NCBI GenBank assembly: GCA_018970145.1
Contig: JAGWWY010000004.1
Location: 96,139-160,138 of the forward strand
Direction: 5' to 3'
Length of the DNA: 64,000 nt
Origin: Gammaproteobacteria bacterium
Lineage (GTDB): Bacteria; Pseudomonadota; Gammaproteobacteria; Steroidobacterales; Steroidobacteraceae
Shown here: positions 56,161 through 63,998 of the stretch, piece by piece
How the letters are laid out: every line of letters begins with the position of its first letter
Numbering within the stretch: the first letter of the stretch is position 1
Made by a program: the position numbers and the translations under genes
The notes under the pieces: model-generated
The model's database searches: none
What the model was told of the DNA's origin: nothing
Seen by the model: only the letters and a program-made list of their open reading frames with translations

Positions 56161-56838
56161 CTATTGCCCCGGCTTCAACACGCCGATGAGCGCCGAGATC
56201 GCGACCCCCGCCCAGATCGCCAGCACATAGGGGCGGCAGGCCTCCATACCATCGGTCATTTTCTGATCACTCTCGGGTGTTGGACCCGTCGAGGCCAATA
56301 CTTTGAAGCCTTCAATGAAGGGCGGAATCTTCAGGCGAATCATGAAGCCGCAGAAGATCAGGAAAGCGAAGATCAAGAGCTTGGCCGCAAGCCAAGGATA
56401 TGGTTGCAGCGGCCCGGTTACCCAGTGATAGCCGACCGATGCGATGATTGCGATGATCATGAACACCCGGAATCGGCGATCCCACTCAGCGAGGGTACGG
56501 GCGAACGGGGTTCCTTCCCGCGCATGAATGGTGTGCACCACCCAAACCCAGATCGGCCCCAAAGCGACGATGGCGATGGTTTGCCAAAGAGGATGTTCGT
56601 AGCCGATGAATTCGGCCAACACACCTCCGACCGTGAGCATGAGAGCAAGACAGTAGCGGGGCAGCATGTCGAGATTGATGAAGATCTTGAAAGCCGTGAG
56701 CCGGGCATCGCGCGAGAGGTTGGTATTCGTGACGAATTTGCTCGAGTAGAACACGCCGGCATCACCGCCGAGCCAATAAACGAACAACAGGATGTGAAGG
56801 TACTTCAGCAGCCCGTGCGCGAGACTCATCTCTTCCAT
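56161..56838 (-). CDS. integral membrane protein, CopD/DUF2269-like
   Basis: A 225-residue protein with about five hydrophobic segments. The first, LLKYLHILLFVYWLGGDAGVF, has the histidine in a membrane helix typical of CopD/DUF2269-like proteins that may bind heme or copper. A periplasmic or cytosolic loop has PFARTLAEWDRRFRVFM. I cannot name the family with certainty. It is monocistronic, convergent with the quinone oxidoreductase (33-base gap) and divergent from mutY. Confidence 0.6.
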   Translation of the reverse strand: MEEMSLAHGLLKYLHILLFVYWLGGDAGVFYSSKFVTNTNLSRDARLTAFKIFINLDMLPRYCLALMLTVGGVLAEFIGYEHPLWQTIAIVALGPIWVWVVHTIHAREGTPFARTLAEWDRRFRVFMIIAIIASVGYHWVTGPLQPYPWLAAKLLIFAFLIFCGFMIRLKIPPFIEGFKVLASTGPTPESDQKMTDGMEACRPYVLAIWAGVAISALIGVLKPGQ

Positions 56839-56985
56839 GGAAACCCCCGATCAAAACGACCTGGCAAGACTAGCAAAGAAGGTCGAGCGTTCCGGTCTCC
56901 GCCCCGTCGTGCACCACGCTCCGGACGGGTTCGCGCTCGGCGAGCATGATGCCGCTGACCTCAGATTGGACATTACAATAACGAG

Positions 56986-58077
56986 GTGGATCTCGATGTC
57001 ATCACCCACCGATTCGCCCCCGAACTGATCGCCTGGCACGCGAGGGCCGGTCGTCACGATTTGCCGTGGCAGCAAGATCGCACTGCCTACCGCGTCTGGA
57101 TCAGCGAAATCATGTTGCAGCAGACGCAGGTGTCGACCGTGATCCCGTACTACGAGCGCTTCATGCGGCGCTTCCCGGACGCGCGCTCGCTTGCCGATGC
57201 GCCCATCGACGAGGTGCTGCACCTTTGGACAGGGCTTGGGTATTACGCTCGCGCACGTAATCTGCATCGTGCTGCGATTACCGTTCGCGATGAGTACGGT
57301 GGTGCATTTCCACTCACCTTCGAGGCCGTAGCGGCGTTACCCGGCATCGGTCGCTCGACCGCTGGCGCCATTCTGGCGTTATCGACGGGCGCGCGATATC
57401 CGATACTCGATGGCAACGTGAAGCGGGTGCTGTCACGGGTGTTTTTGATCGACGGCGACCCCGCAGCCAAGAAAACCCTCGATGATCTTTGGACTTTGGC
57501 GGAGGCCTGCACACCGCAGTGCAATCTTGCCACCTACACTCAAGCGATCATGGATCTCGGCGCCACGCTTTGCGCCCGCAGTAAGCCTGCCTGCGCGCTT
57601 TGCCCCATGACAGATTTTTGCGGCGCGCGGGCGATGCACCGGCAGAGTGAAATCCCCGCCAAGAAACGCCGTACGACTCGCGCCGAGCGCCGATCGAAGC
57701 GAGTTTGGATGCCGATCATTCGCGATGCGCTCGGGGCGGTCTACCTCGAACGTCGCCCGACGCGCGGCATATGGGGTGGATTGTGGTGTTTGCCGGAGTT
57801 TGAGACGGTCAGTGCAGCGTATGCTTTCGTGCGGAACCATTTCACCGCCGATGAGAATGCGCTCGAGCTCGGCGTGATCGAGCACTCCTTTACGCACTTT
57901 GATCTTCAGATCCAACCGCTCGAGTTCACCTTACTCGCTTGTGGCGCTGCGCGTGTGATGGAGCCCGACAGAGAGCTTTGGTATAAGGTGATGCACAAGT
58001 CTGCAAGTCCGCGCATCGGTTTGCCGGCGCCCATCAAGTCACTGCTCGAATCTCTCGACTCAGGAATAGACCGATGA
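56986..58077 (+). CDS. mutY: A/G-specific adenine glycosylase
   Basis: A 363-residue MutY that removes adenine opposite 8-oxoguanine. The catalytic Glu is in WISEIMLQQTQVSTVIPYYE, the HhH motif in VAALPGIGRSTAGAIL, the catalytic Asp in ILDGNVKRVLSR, and the 4Fe-4S cluster is the C-x6-C-x2-C-x5-C run CARSKPACALCPMTDFC. A C-terminal Nudix-like domain follows. The start is a GTG at 56986 with weak ribosome site. It overlaps yggX by four bases. Confidence 0.95.
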   Translation: MDLDVITHRFAPELIAWHARAGRHDLPWQQDRTAYRVWISEIMLQQTQVSTVIPYYERFMRRFPDARSLADAPIDEVLHLWTGLGYYARARNLHRAAITVRDEYGGAFPLTFEAVAALPGIGRSTAGAILALSTGARYPILDGNVKRVLSRVFLIDGDPAAKKTLDDLWTLAEACTPQCNLATYTQAIMDLGATLCARSKPACALCPMTDFCGARAMHRQSEIPAKKRRTTRAERRSKRVWMPIIRDALGAVYLERRPTRGIWGGLWCLPEFETVSAAYAFVRNHFTADENALELGVIEHSFTHFDLQIQPLEFTLLACGAARVMEPDRELWYKVMHKSASPRIGLPAPIKSLLESLDSGIDR

Positions 58078-58352
58078 CCCAAGCTGTTCGCGTGGTTCAG
58101 TGTGTGTTGCTCAAGAAAGAGGCGCCTGGCCTCGAGCGCCCCGTTTATCCCGGGGATCTCGGCGCACGTATCTGGCGCAACGTCTCTAAGGAGGCGTGGC
58201 AACGCTGGATCGCGCATCAGACGATGCTCATCAATGAGTATCGTTTGGTTGCTGTTGAGCCAAAGGCGCGCAAGTTTCTCGAGGCCGAGATGGAGAAGTT
58301 TTTCTTCGGCGAAGGCGCCACGAAGCCCGAGGGATACGTCGCACCGACGTGA
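58074..58352 (+). CDS. yggX: Fe(2+)-trafficking/oxidative-damage protein YggX
   Basis: A 92-residue protein. VQCVLLKKEAPGLERPVYPG carries the conserved Cys, and WQRWIAHQTMLINEYRL is the family core; length is normal (about 90). YggX protects Fe-S clusters from oxidative damage. It is coupled to mutY, itself an Fe-S protein, the standard mutY-yggX arrangement. It converges on the DUF1838 gene with a four-base gap. Confidence 0.95.
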   Translation: MTQAVRVVQCVLLKKEAPGLERPVYPGDLGARIWRNVSKEAWQRWIAHQTMLINEYRLVAVEPKARKFLEAEMEKFFFGEGATKPEGYVAPT

Positions 58353-58356
58353 ATTC

Positions 58357-59214
58357 CTAGCTGCGCTGCTTCAAAAACTCCGAGTCTTCAAACAGGAAGT
58401 CGTTCCAGCTAGCCGTTTCAAAGATTTTGGGAACGAGTTTTTTGGCGCCCTCGTAAACCGGTTTTGGCAAGCCTTCGAGGCTTGAAATCTTGCCGCCAAA
58501 ACCTCGCGCTACCGTGCCGCCCGCTCGCTCGCCCATGCCCATCCAAGGGGCCCAGCGCGTCTTGTTCTGCAACTGCAGATGTGAGGGCGCTGATGTGACG
58601 GCAGGGTTGAGCACATCCTTTAGTGGCGCCGACATCGTCATGAACGAGTTCACATACGTGGTCTTGCCGCGGTGAACCATGTCAGGGCGACTCTCGATCG
58701 ATTCGGTCGCCAAGAAGACGCGATCGCCGATCACCTCGATCGGTAGCGCTTTGGGCGTGAAGCCCATCGCGATCACGCCATCGGGGGTATAAACCCGCGG
58801 CACCGGGCCTAGCAGAAACTGATGTATTGCTTCCCGTTTGCCCGTGATCGGGTTGTCGAAATGCTCGAGGATCTCGTGACTGTCATGACGTGAGTAGAAG
58901 CCGACCTCGTACTTGCGCATCTCATGCTGGTCATCGCCTTTCGGCGTCCAGTGATCGACGAGAATATTGTTGAGCGTGAAGAGCGGAACAAAGTTGCCCT
59001 CACCGGTATCGGCGTAAATGTTCAGTCGCATGAACGAATACACTGTTTCTTTGGCGAGGCTTCCGACGAGCTTGACGTGGGTGCGTAACGCGACCAGCGG
59101 GTCGTTGAAATCGGGCATCGACGCGGCTGAGGCCAAGGCTACGGTGCGTGATGCGGCAAGACCAGCGAGCCCTGCCGCGCCGGCGAGTGCATAACGACGC
59201 GAGATGCGATTCAT
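58357..59214 (-). CDS. DUF1838 family exported protein
   Basis: A 285-residue protein. The N-terminus ISRRYALAGAAGLAGLAASR is a twin-arginine signal. The body follows DUF1838: YSFMRLNIYADTGEGNFVPL, FLLGPVPRVYTPDG and the conserved end TRWAPWMGMGERAGGTVARG, then GGKISSLEGLP and SWNDFLFE. The function of DUF1838 is not known; it is frequent in sterol- and terpene-degrading Proteobacteria. It is monocistronic. Confidence 0.8.
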   Translation of the reverse strand: MNRISRRYALAGAAGLAGLAASRTVALASAASMPDFNDPLVALRTHVKLVGSLAKETVYSFMRLNIYADTGEGNFVPLFTLNNILVDHWTPKGDDQHEMRKYEVGFYSRHDSHEILEHFDNPITGKREAIHQFLLGPVPRVYTPDGVIAMGFTPKALPIEVIGDRVFLATESIESRPDMVHRGKTTYVNSFMTMSAPLKDVLNPAVTSAPSHLQLQNKTRWAPWMGMGERAGGTVARGFGGKISSLEGLPKPVYEGAKKLVPKIFETASWNDFLFEDSEFLKQRS

Positions 59215-59422
59215 GAGAGGCCCCCAATCAAACCGGTTTCGGATTCCGAGTGGCCGGAATCACTCAGGCTCGGAATCTCTCACGATCTGGGCCTGCGACG
59301 CATCGATTGTCGGACCCGCCGTCCACTCGTGAGCGCCGTTGAAGTGTTGGCAAGCGGTCTCACTCGTGACGTTGCGAAACAGGGATTTCCCAGTCAATTC
59401 AGGCATTTACCCGCAGCGTCGC
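59215..59422. other. intergenic segment before tRNA-Phe
   Basis: Non-coding stretch between the DUF1838 start and the tRNA promoter. It should hold the promoter of the minus-strand DUF1838 gene; beyond that I see no gene, repeat or structured element. Confidence 0.4.
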
Positions 59423-59451
59423 TTGACGGACAGCGAGCTCCCGAGTCTAAT
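59423..59451 (+). promoter_or_regulatory. sigma-70 promoter of tRNA-Phe
   Basis: TTGACG at 59423-59428 and TCTAAT at 59446-59451 are spaced by 17 bases, each five of six matches to consensus. A GC-rich discriminator (CGCCTCCCC) follows, as in stringently controlled stable-RNA promoters. The mature tRNA begins 36 bases downstream. Confidence 0.7.
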
Positions 59452-59487
59452 ACGCCTCCCCGTTCGGGGAAGCCTTTTGCAGGGCAC

Positions 59488-59563
59488 GGCCGGATAGCTC
59501 AGTTGGTAGAGCAGCGGATTGAAAATCCGCGTGTCGTTGGTTCGATTCCGACTCCGGCCACCA
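59488..59563 (+). tRNA. tRNA-Phe (anticodon GAA)
   Basis: A 76-nt cloverleaf. The acceptor stem GGCCGGA pairs with TCCGGCC, with discriminator A and encoded CCA at 59561-59563. The D-arm AGCTCAGTTGGTAGAGC is canonical. The anticodon GAA is at 59521-59523 within GGATTGAAAATCC, and the T-arm contains GGTTCGATTCC. A phage-type integrase starts 146 bases downstream, so the 3' end is the probable integration site. Confidence 0.97.
59540..59563 (+). other. probable attachment site (attL) at the tRNA-Phe 3' end
   Basis: Tyrosine-recombinase islands commonly integrate at the T-arm/acceptor end of tRNA genes and restore it. The integrase gene lies directly after this tRNA and the base composition changes here. 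The matching direct repeat (attR) was not found in the window, so the island must extend beyond 64000. Confidence 0.4.
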
Positions 59564-59708
59564 TTTTCCCCGTGTAAAACCATGTTTTCGTTTCCTTCAG
59601 AGAGCCACTTTTCTCTGTGACACTTCTGTCGCACCCACTTTCGAGGCTATAAACTCGAGGGAACAGCGAAGTCGGTGTCACAGCGTTCGTTGTCTCTTGA
59701 GGTGCGAA

Positions 59709-61055
59709 GTGACTGACGATCTCTCACAGCGACAGATCAACGACGGTTTGTATCTCTACAAACGAGCGAGAAGCACTCGTTGGCAAGCACGGATCAAGCG
59801 CACTGATAACGAGTGGTTTGCCATGTCGTGTGGCACGGCTGACTTCGAGGCTGCCAAGAAGGTCGCAATAGAGCGACAGCGTCAGTTGCTCGATGCTCAG
59901 TCCAATGGCTTGGTAGATGTCAGTCGTAGGTTCAGCGATGTCGCACGACTGACTATCAAGCATTTAGATGCCGAAGTGACTGCGGGAGTCGGCAAGTCCG
60001 TCAATCGTGACTACAAACAAGTCATCAATCGCTATCTGATTCCTGCGCTTGGCAAGTATCAGATCAACCATATTGATCACAAAGCCTTGATTGAACTTGA
60101 TGCCTTCAGAAACAAACTACTGAATCGCCAACCCAACAGAAGCACTCTCAATACCCATAACGCTGCCTTGCGACGGGTATTCAAGACAGCGGTAGATCGC
60201 GGCTTCATATTGCCACTACAAGTGCCACAACTTGTGAATCGTGGCAGACCTCCAAGAGCGAGACCTTACTTTGACCAAGACGATTACCGACGAGTCAGTC
60301 GTAATCTCAGAGAGTTCGCAGGAACAGGTCACAAGAAGGTGGCTCGTTACTTGCGTGATTTGTTATGGGACTACGCATTGATCTTGGCGAATACGGGAAT
60401 GCGTACGGGCGAGGAGGCGCTGAATCTGAAATGGAATCAGATCAAGCGCACTAAAGAAATTGATCAGAAGTCGGTCAAGCGAGAAAAGATTGATGTATTG
60501 AAGTTCTCGGTGACAGGAAAGAAACGACCAAGAACCTTGATCTGCCGTGATGTAGACGGCAGCGTCACCACGCCTCTCAATCGCATACAGTCACGCTTTC
60601 CAGACCTTGCCAATCTGAAAGACGATCAACTATTCAAGGTAGATGAGTATGTATTCAGAACTGTAGATGGGAAAAGACCTCGACACGAACGACTCGTCAA
60701 AGCCTTCAAGGCGTTCTTGAAGAAATACGATCTACTGACAGATAAAGAAGGTCAGGAGAGAACGCTCTACAGCCTTCGCCACACTTACGCCACCACACAA
60801 CTGCGTAATGGCGTGACTTGGGACGATCTTGCGATACAGATGGGTACGAGCAGGATCATGCTTGAGCGGCATTACAGCAAGTTCAAGGTAGAAGATCGTG
60901 CGGCGGACTTCAGTGGCTTGAATGAGAAGAGAAAGAAAAATGCCGCGAAAGAAAAGACAGAACTTCAGAAAGCCAACGCAATGATCAAGAGCCTAGAAAA
61001 GACGATCAGGGAGTTGACTAAGACGATTCAGGCTTTGACGAAGGAGAAAGTGTAG
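59709..61055 (+). CDS. phage-type tyrosine integrase
   Basis: A 448-residue site-specific recombinase from GTG 59709 (GAGG six bases upstream; an earlier TTG at 59697 is possible). An N-terminal arm-binding region (GLYLYKRARSTRWQARIKR) and a SAM-like core-binding domain (FSDVARLTIKHLDAEVTAG on) precede the catalytic domain: Arg in ANTGMRTGEEALNL, YSLRHTYATTQL for the second Arg/His, and the nucleophile Tyr in MLERHYSKF. A 40-residue coiled-coil tail (KTELQKANAMIKSLEKTIRE) ends the protein. It presumably drives integration at the adjacent tRNA-Phe. Confidence 0.92.
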   Translation: MTDDLSQRQINDGLYLYKRARSTRWQARIKRTDNEWFAMSCGTADFEAAKKVAIERQRQLLDAQSNGLVDVSRRFSDVARLTIKHLDAEVTAGVGKSVNRDYKQVINRYLIPALGKYQINHIDHKALIELDAFRNKLLNRQPNRSTLNTHNAALRRVFKTAVDRGFILPLQVPQLVNRGRPPRARPYFDQDDYRRVSRNLREFAGTGHKKVARYLRDLLWDYALILANTGMRTGEEALNLKWNQIKRTKEIDQKSVKREKIDVLKFSVTGKKRPRTLICRDVDGSVTTPLNRIQSRFPDLANLKDDQLFKVDEYVFRTVDGKRPRHERLVKAFKAFLKKYDLLTDKEGQERTLYSLRHTYATTQLRNGVTWDDLAIQMGTSRIMLERHYSKFKVEDRAADFSGLNEKRKKNAAKEKTELQKANAMIKSLEKTIRELTKTIQALTKEKV

Positions 61056-61067
61056 GTTCAACCTACA
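61051..61067. repeat. perfect 17-base palindrome at the integrase stop codon
   Basis: TGTAGGTT-C-AACCTACA is an 8-bp dyad around one base and includes the integrase stop. As RNA it could form a 6-bp stem with a five-base loop, but no U-run follows. As DNA it could be an operator for the downstream genes or an arm-type integrase site. Confidence 0.5.
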
Positions 61068-61132
61068 CTACAGCGATCTTGAGCCTGTGAAAGCGATTGA
61101 CCAACTTCGTTGCGTAGAAGTGAGGAGCACTT

Positions 61133-61630
61133 ATGAAATCAACGGATGCGATCCAGAGCGACATCGAACGATCTACGATCAAACTAATGAAAAAAGTCAT
61201 GAAGGCGTTTGAAAAAGACGGCAACCTGCTCAAGATCGCCAAAGCCAATGAGGACGAGTTTCAGCGTATTTGGGGTGAGCAGGATAAAGTTCGGTTTGGT
61301 TTCTACCCTCCATTCAATAATGATGCTCTCGATCTTGCATTAGCGTCGTCGAGGGGGTTCTTGCTTGGGTTCATGGATTGGGCAGAAGACGCCGACATGG
61401 AGGGCGACGATCTCGAGGCGGCGAAGGAAACAACGGCAGAGTTTCTCGTCGCTATGGCGTATTGGAATCCACGGTTAGCCATGGCGATTGATGCTTTGGC
61501 GAATAACTATGCGCAAATGAAGAAAGAGCAAGGTGCTAAGCGTGGTGAGACTTGGTTCTTAGATCGAATGTACTACTTCGTTGCGATGGCGAAGAAACTT
61601 CGGGTGAAGCGAAATCTATTCGAGAAATAA
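61133..61630 (+). CDS. hypothetical island protein
   Basis: A 165-residue protein; ATG 61133 with GAGGAG seven bases upstream. It is predicted mostly helical and charged (SDIERSTIKLMKKVMKAFEK, then ALASSRGFLLGFMDWAEDAD, and LAMAIDALANNYAQMKKEQG). No signal peptide, membrane helix or catalytic motif is evident. It is followed after 33 bases by a second unknown gene on the same strand. I do not recognise it; a cargo role such as defence is only a possibility. Confidence 0.65.
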   Translation: MKSTDAIQSDIERSTIKLMKKVMKAFEKDGNLLKIAKANEDEFQRIWGEQDKVRFGFYPPFNNDALDLALASSRGFLLGFMDWAEDADMEGDDLEAAKETTAEFLVAMAYWNPRLAMAIDALANNYAQMKKEQGAKRGETWFLDRMYYFVAMAKKLRVKRNLFEK

Positions 61631-61663
61631 CTCTCATGATTGTTCGAAAAAGTCGAGAGGCTC

Positions 61664-62203
61664 ATGCAAAGTCAAAATCATAAGGCACAGATCGACGAAG
61701 TGCTCTATAGCAAGGTTGTATACGACCAACAACAAGAGAACTTCGAACTAAGCAACGAAGAGAAAGTCTTTGTTATGCAGTCAGGTCTTGGACGAAACGA
61801 TTCATTTTCGCTCTTGGAGTTTTTTCGAGAGGCGATGCTAAGAGACGACGACAGCGGCAAGTTTATTGAGGATGAATATTACGATTGGATGGAACGAGTG
61901 TTCTTCAAAGGTGGCTGTACCTCTATGTATCGCGCCGAATTGACGGCTGCTCTCAGTAATTATTTCGGACAGATGATTGTAAAGAGACGGGCGGACTTAG
62001 AGAGCCTAAAAGCAGCCCATTCAACAAAGCCTGAGGGGTCGATTGTCGCTGAGGTATCGCGGAATGGAATCGCTATAGTCGAAGAGGCGATAGAGTTTTA
62101 CGAACGCTTACATAAGGATTGGTTTCAGCGTAAGAGCGAGTTAGCGCCTGCGCAATTAGATTGGGAGTCGAAACAGAGGGTATGGGAGACTTTGAAAAAG
62201 TAG
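61664..62203 (+). CDS. hypothetical island protein
   Basis: A 179-residue protein from ATG 61664 with GAGAGG upstream (a TTG at 61640 would extend it). It is helical and acidic, with SLLEFFREAMLRDDDSGKFI, RVFFKGGCTSMYRAELTAAL and a long C-terminal helix (GIAIVEEAIEFYERLHKDWF). No known motif was seen. Close spacing to the preceding unknown gene suggests one transcript and a joint function. I do not recognise it. Confidence 0.65.
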   Translation: MQSQNHKAQIDEVLYSKVVYDQQQENFELSNEEKVFVMQSGLGRNDSFSLLEFFREAMLRDDDSGKFIEDEYYDWMERVFFKGGCTSMYRAELTAALSNYFGQMIVKRRADLESLKAAHSTKPEGSIVAEVSRNGIAIVEEAIEFYERLHKDWFQRKSELAPAQLDWESKQRVWETLKK

Positions 62204-62219
62204 GTCGCGGATCGGTCGA

Positions 62220-62615
62220 TTAGCACGGACCTCGCTTCAATCTATTCAACTGCCGTTTCGCCTTATCAGCCTTCACCCTAGCCAATGATCTAGCGTCCTG
62301 CCGCTCTAGGTAATCATCAACCTGATCAGCGAACTCAGCAGGCTTTGGCTCAGGCTGTGCGAGGCGAGCGTACTTGCGAAAGCGATCTGCCCAAAACTGT
62401 AAGGCACTTGGCTTATCTGTAGGCTTCTTGGCTTTAGGTCTGCGTGGGTCGTTGACGCTGACAATGTTCCCAATTCCATACTGCTTAGTAGCGATCAGCC
62501 AAGCGTTTTCTAGGGTATCACTGTAGATCAGTGTCTCCGCGGAACTGTTGTCGCTGAGCAGAACTACGATACGGTAGGGATATAGAGCGGGTTGTTTGAA
62601 TTCGTTGAAGCGCAT
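62220..62615 (-). CDS. hypothetical island protein, basic
   Basis: A 131-residue protein. The N-terminal half is a small alpha/beta region (YPYRIVVLLSDNSSAETLIY, then AWLIATKQYGIGNIVSVND). The C-terminal half is highly charged and basic (PRRPKAKKPTDKPSAL, RVKADKAKRQLNRLKRG), which may bind nucleic acid. No ribosome site is obvious. It converges on the preceding pair with a 16-base gap. I do not recognise it. Confidence 0.55.
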   Translation of the reverse strand: MRFNEFKQPALYPYRIVVLLSDNSSAETLIYSDTLENAWLIATKQYGIGNIVSVNDPRRPKAKKPTDKPSALQFWADRFRKYARLAQPEPKPAEFADQVDDYLERQDARSLARVKADKAKRQLNRLKRGPC

Positions 62616-62794
62616 TCAGTATTTAGAGTAAGTTCTGACAAGCCCGTGAATTTATGTGACTACAGTTGCGCCCAACGTACGAGCGTAGGATCAATAAACC
62701 ATGCATTTTTGCGTGTATTGGGGCGTTGCCCAAACGATATTGCTATGTTATACGTGCGAGTATCGATCTGTGGGCAACTAAGTAGGCGCGTAAA
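62616..62794. other. divergent intergenic region with 8-bp inverted repeat
   Basis: The gap between two divergent island genes. GTTGCCCA at 62725-62732 and TGGGCAAC at 62771-62778 form a perfect 8-bp inverted repeat separated by 38 bases, close to the lipoprotein start. It must include both promoters. I see no gene in it. Confidence 0.45.
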
Positions 62795-63334
62795 GTGAAA
62801 AAACTAATAAGGATTTTTGCGACTCCGTTTCTACTGCTTACGCTTTTGAGCGCTAGCGCATGTTCGAGTAATGAGGAGGCTCAGCAAGAGATTGAAATAG
62901 GGCTGGAAAGCGACGAAGAGAAGGCAGCGAGGTTTGATTTCTCTTCTGAAGGGGAGTACCACTTTTTGCTCGGTGATAATATTACCGTGGAGGGTGTTAC
63001 TGAAAGATCCCCGACGCTCTTCAGAAAAGAATTGGGTACAGCAAAAGGTGCTTCTATAACGCTACGAGAAGTATTTTTGTGGTCACTGGATAAATCTGAT
63101 TGGGAGAGGGGAGGTGTTCTTCGTCTCTACAACTCAGACTTTCAGGATAACTCGCCGCGGATGGCGTACGGGATTACATGTGAGCTTTCTCCTGAGGATG
63201 GAGACAATTTTATGAAGAAGGGTGCAACGAGGCGACTTGTAGACTTCAAAGGCAAGATTCTCCACTACTCTTCAAGCTACGGGCTAACGATTAGTCCGTG
63301 TGAGATTATTGGCGATGAACTCGATTCCATGTAG
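62795..63334 (+). CDS. hypothetical lipoprotein
   Basis: A 179-residue protein beginning with GTG. The signal (KKLIRIFATPFLLLTLLSASAC) ends in a lipobox with Cys-23, so it is an envelope lipoprotein. The mature part begins acidic (SSNEEAQQEIEIGLESDEE) and then is mixed beta/alpha (SEGEYHFLLGDNITVEGVTE); one cysteine pair may be present (ITCELS, ISPCEI). I know no family for it. It is cargo of the island. Confidence 0.65.
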   Translation: MKKLIRIFATPFLLLTLLSASACSSNEEAQQEIEIGLESDEEKAARFDFSSEGEYHFLLGDNITVEGVTERSPTLFRKELGTAKGASITLREVFLWSLDKSDWERGGVLRLYNSDFQDNSPRMAYGITCELSPEDGDNFMKKGATRRLVDFKGKILHYSSSYGLTISPCEIIGDELDSM

Positions 63335-63398
63335 GTCGGCGAATAAGTTAGTCTTCCTACTCTGCCGCTTAGTCCAGAATGGAAGATCGAGAGTCTCG

Positions 63399-63998
63399 TT
63401 ATATCAATTCCACAGCACGACGCATCACAGCGTCATTGACGGCGATATAACGGGCTGTGGTCTGTAAGTTCGCATGTCCTGCGAGTTCTTGTAGTACTCG
63501 TACTGACACGCCTTTGTCAGCAAGATTGGTGATGAAACTACGACGCATTGAATGCGAACTCGCGCCCTCGATGTTTGCCTCACGCATCAATTGACAGAAA
63601 TGCCCTGCGAGTGTGTTTGGACTGAACCCTCGTCTAGGGTTCTTCTGTGTCGTGAACAGTGAGCGAGTGGTGTCAGTCAGTAATACGGGCTGTAAGTCAC
63701 GGGTCTTGTAGCGATCACAGAGATAACTCTTGATCTCATCCCGTGCTTTCTTGCCCAAGATCACCGTACGACCCTTGCGTCCTTTTGTCTGATCGCTAGA
63801 TAGATGTATTTCGTCACGGACTTCTGCTTCTTTCGTCAGTACATCGCAGATTCGGAGTGAGCAGAGCTCCTTGGCGCGCATTCCGCTGAACATTCCCAAA
63901 AGAAACAGCGCTCTGTCACGAACAGCATGACGACGGAAACTGATCGCTTTGAGTACTTTTCGTACTTCTTGCTCACTCAACACTCTTGCTTGGGGCAT
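63399..63998 (-). CDS. minimal tyrosine recombinase (catalytic domain only)
   Basis: A 199-residue recombinase that lacks the N-terminal core-binding domain. The catalytic set is complete: Arg in GMFSGMRAKELCSL, Lys in TKGRKGRTV, His-x-x-Arg in SHSMRRSFI, His in LAGHANLQTT and Tyr in ARYIAVND. Such short integrases are common in proteobacterial mobile DNA. The ATG at 63998 is two bases from the window edge, so an upstream extension cannot be excluded. It faces the first integrase and may belong to a second, nested or adjoining element. Confidence 0.85.
   Translation of the reverse strand: MPQARVLSEQEVRKVLKAISFRRHAVRDRALFLLGMFSGMRAKELCSLRICDVLTKEAEVRDEIHLSSDQTKGRKGRTVILGKKARDEIKSYLCDRYKTRDLQPVLLTDTTRSLFTTQKNPRRGFSPNTLAGHFCQLMREANIEGASSHSMRRSFITNLADKGVSVRVLQELAGHANLQTTARYIAVNDAVMRRAVELI

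Noticed and set aside
61640..61663. TTG start for the second unknown island gene
   Set aside because: The ATG at 61664 has a better ribosome site (GAGAGG) and the extra eight residues show no signal or conservation.
62670..62732. Integron attC-like core (GCCCAAC at 62670-62676 with a later GTTGCCC)
   Set aside because: The second core does not fit GTTRRRY, there is no inner L-box pairing, and no integron-type integrase with its extra helix is present.
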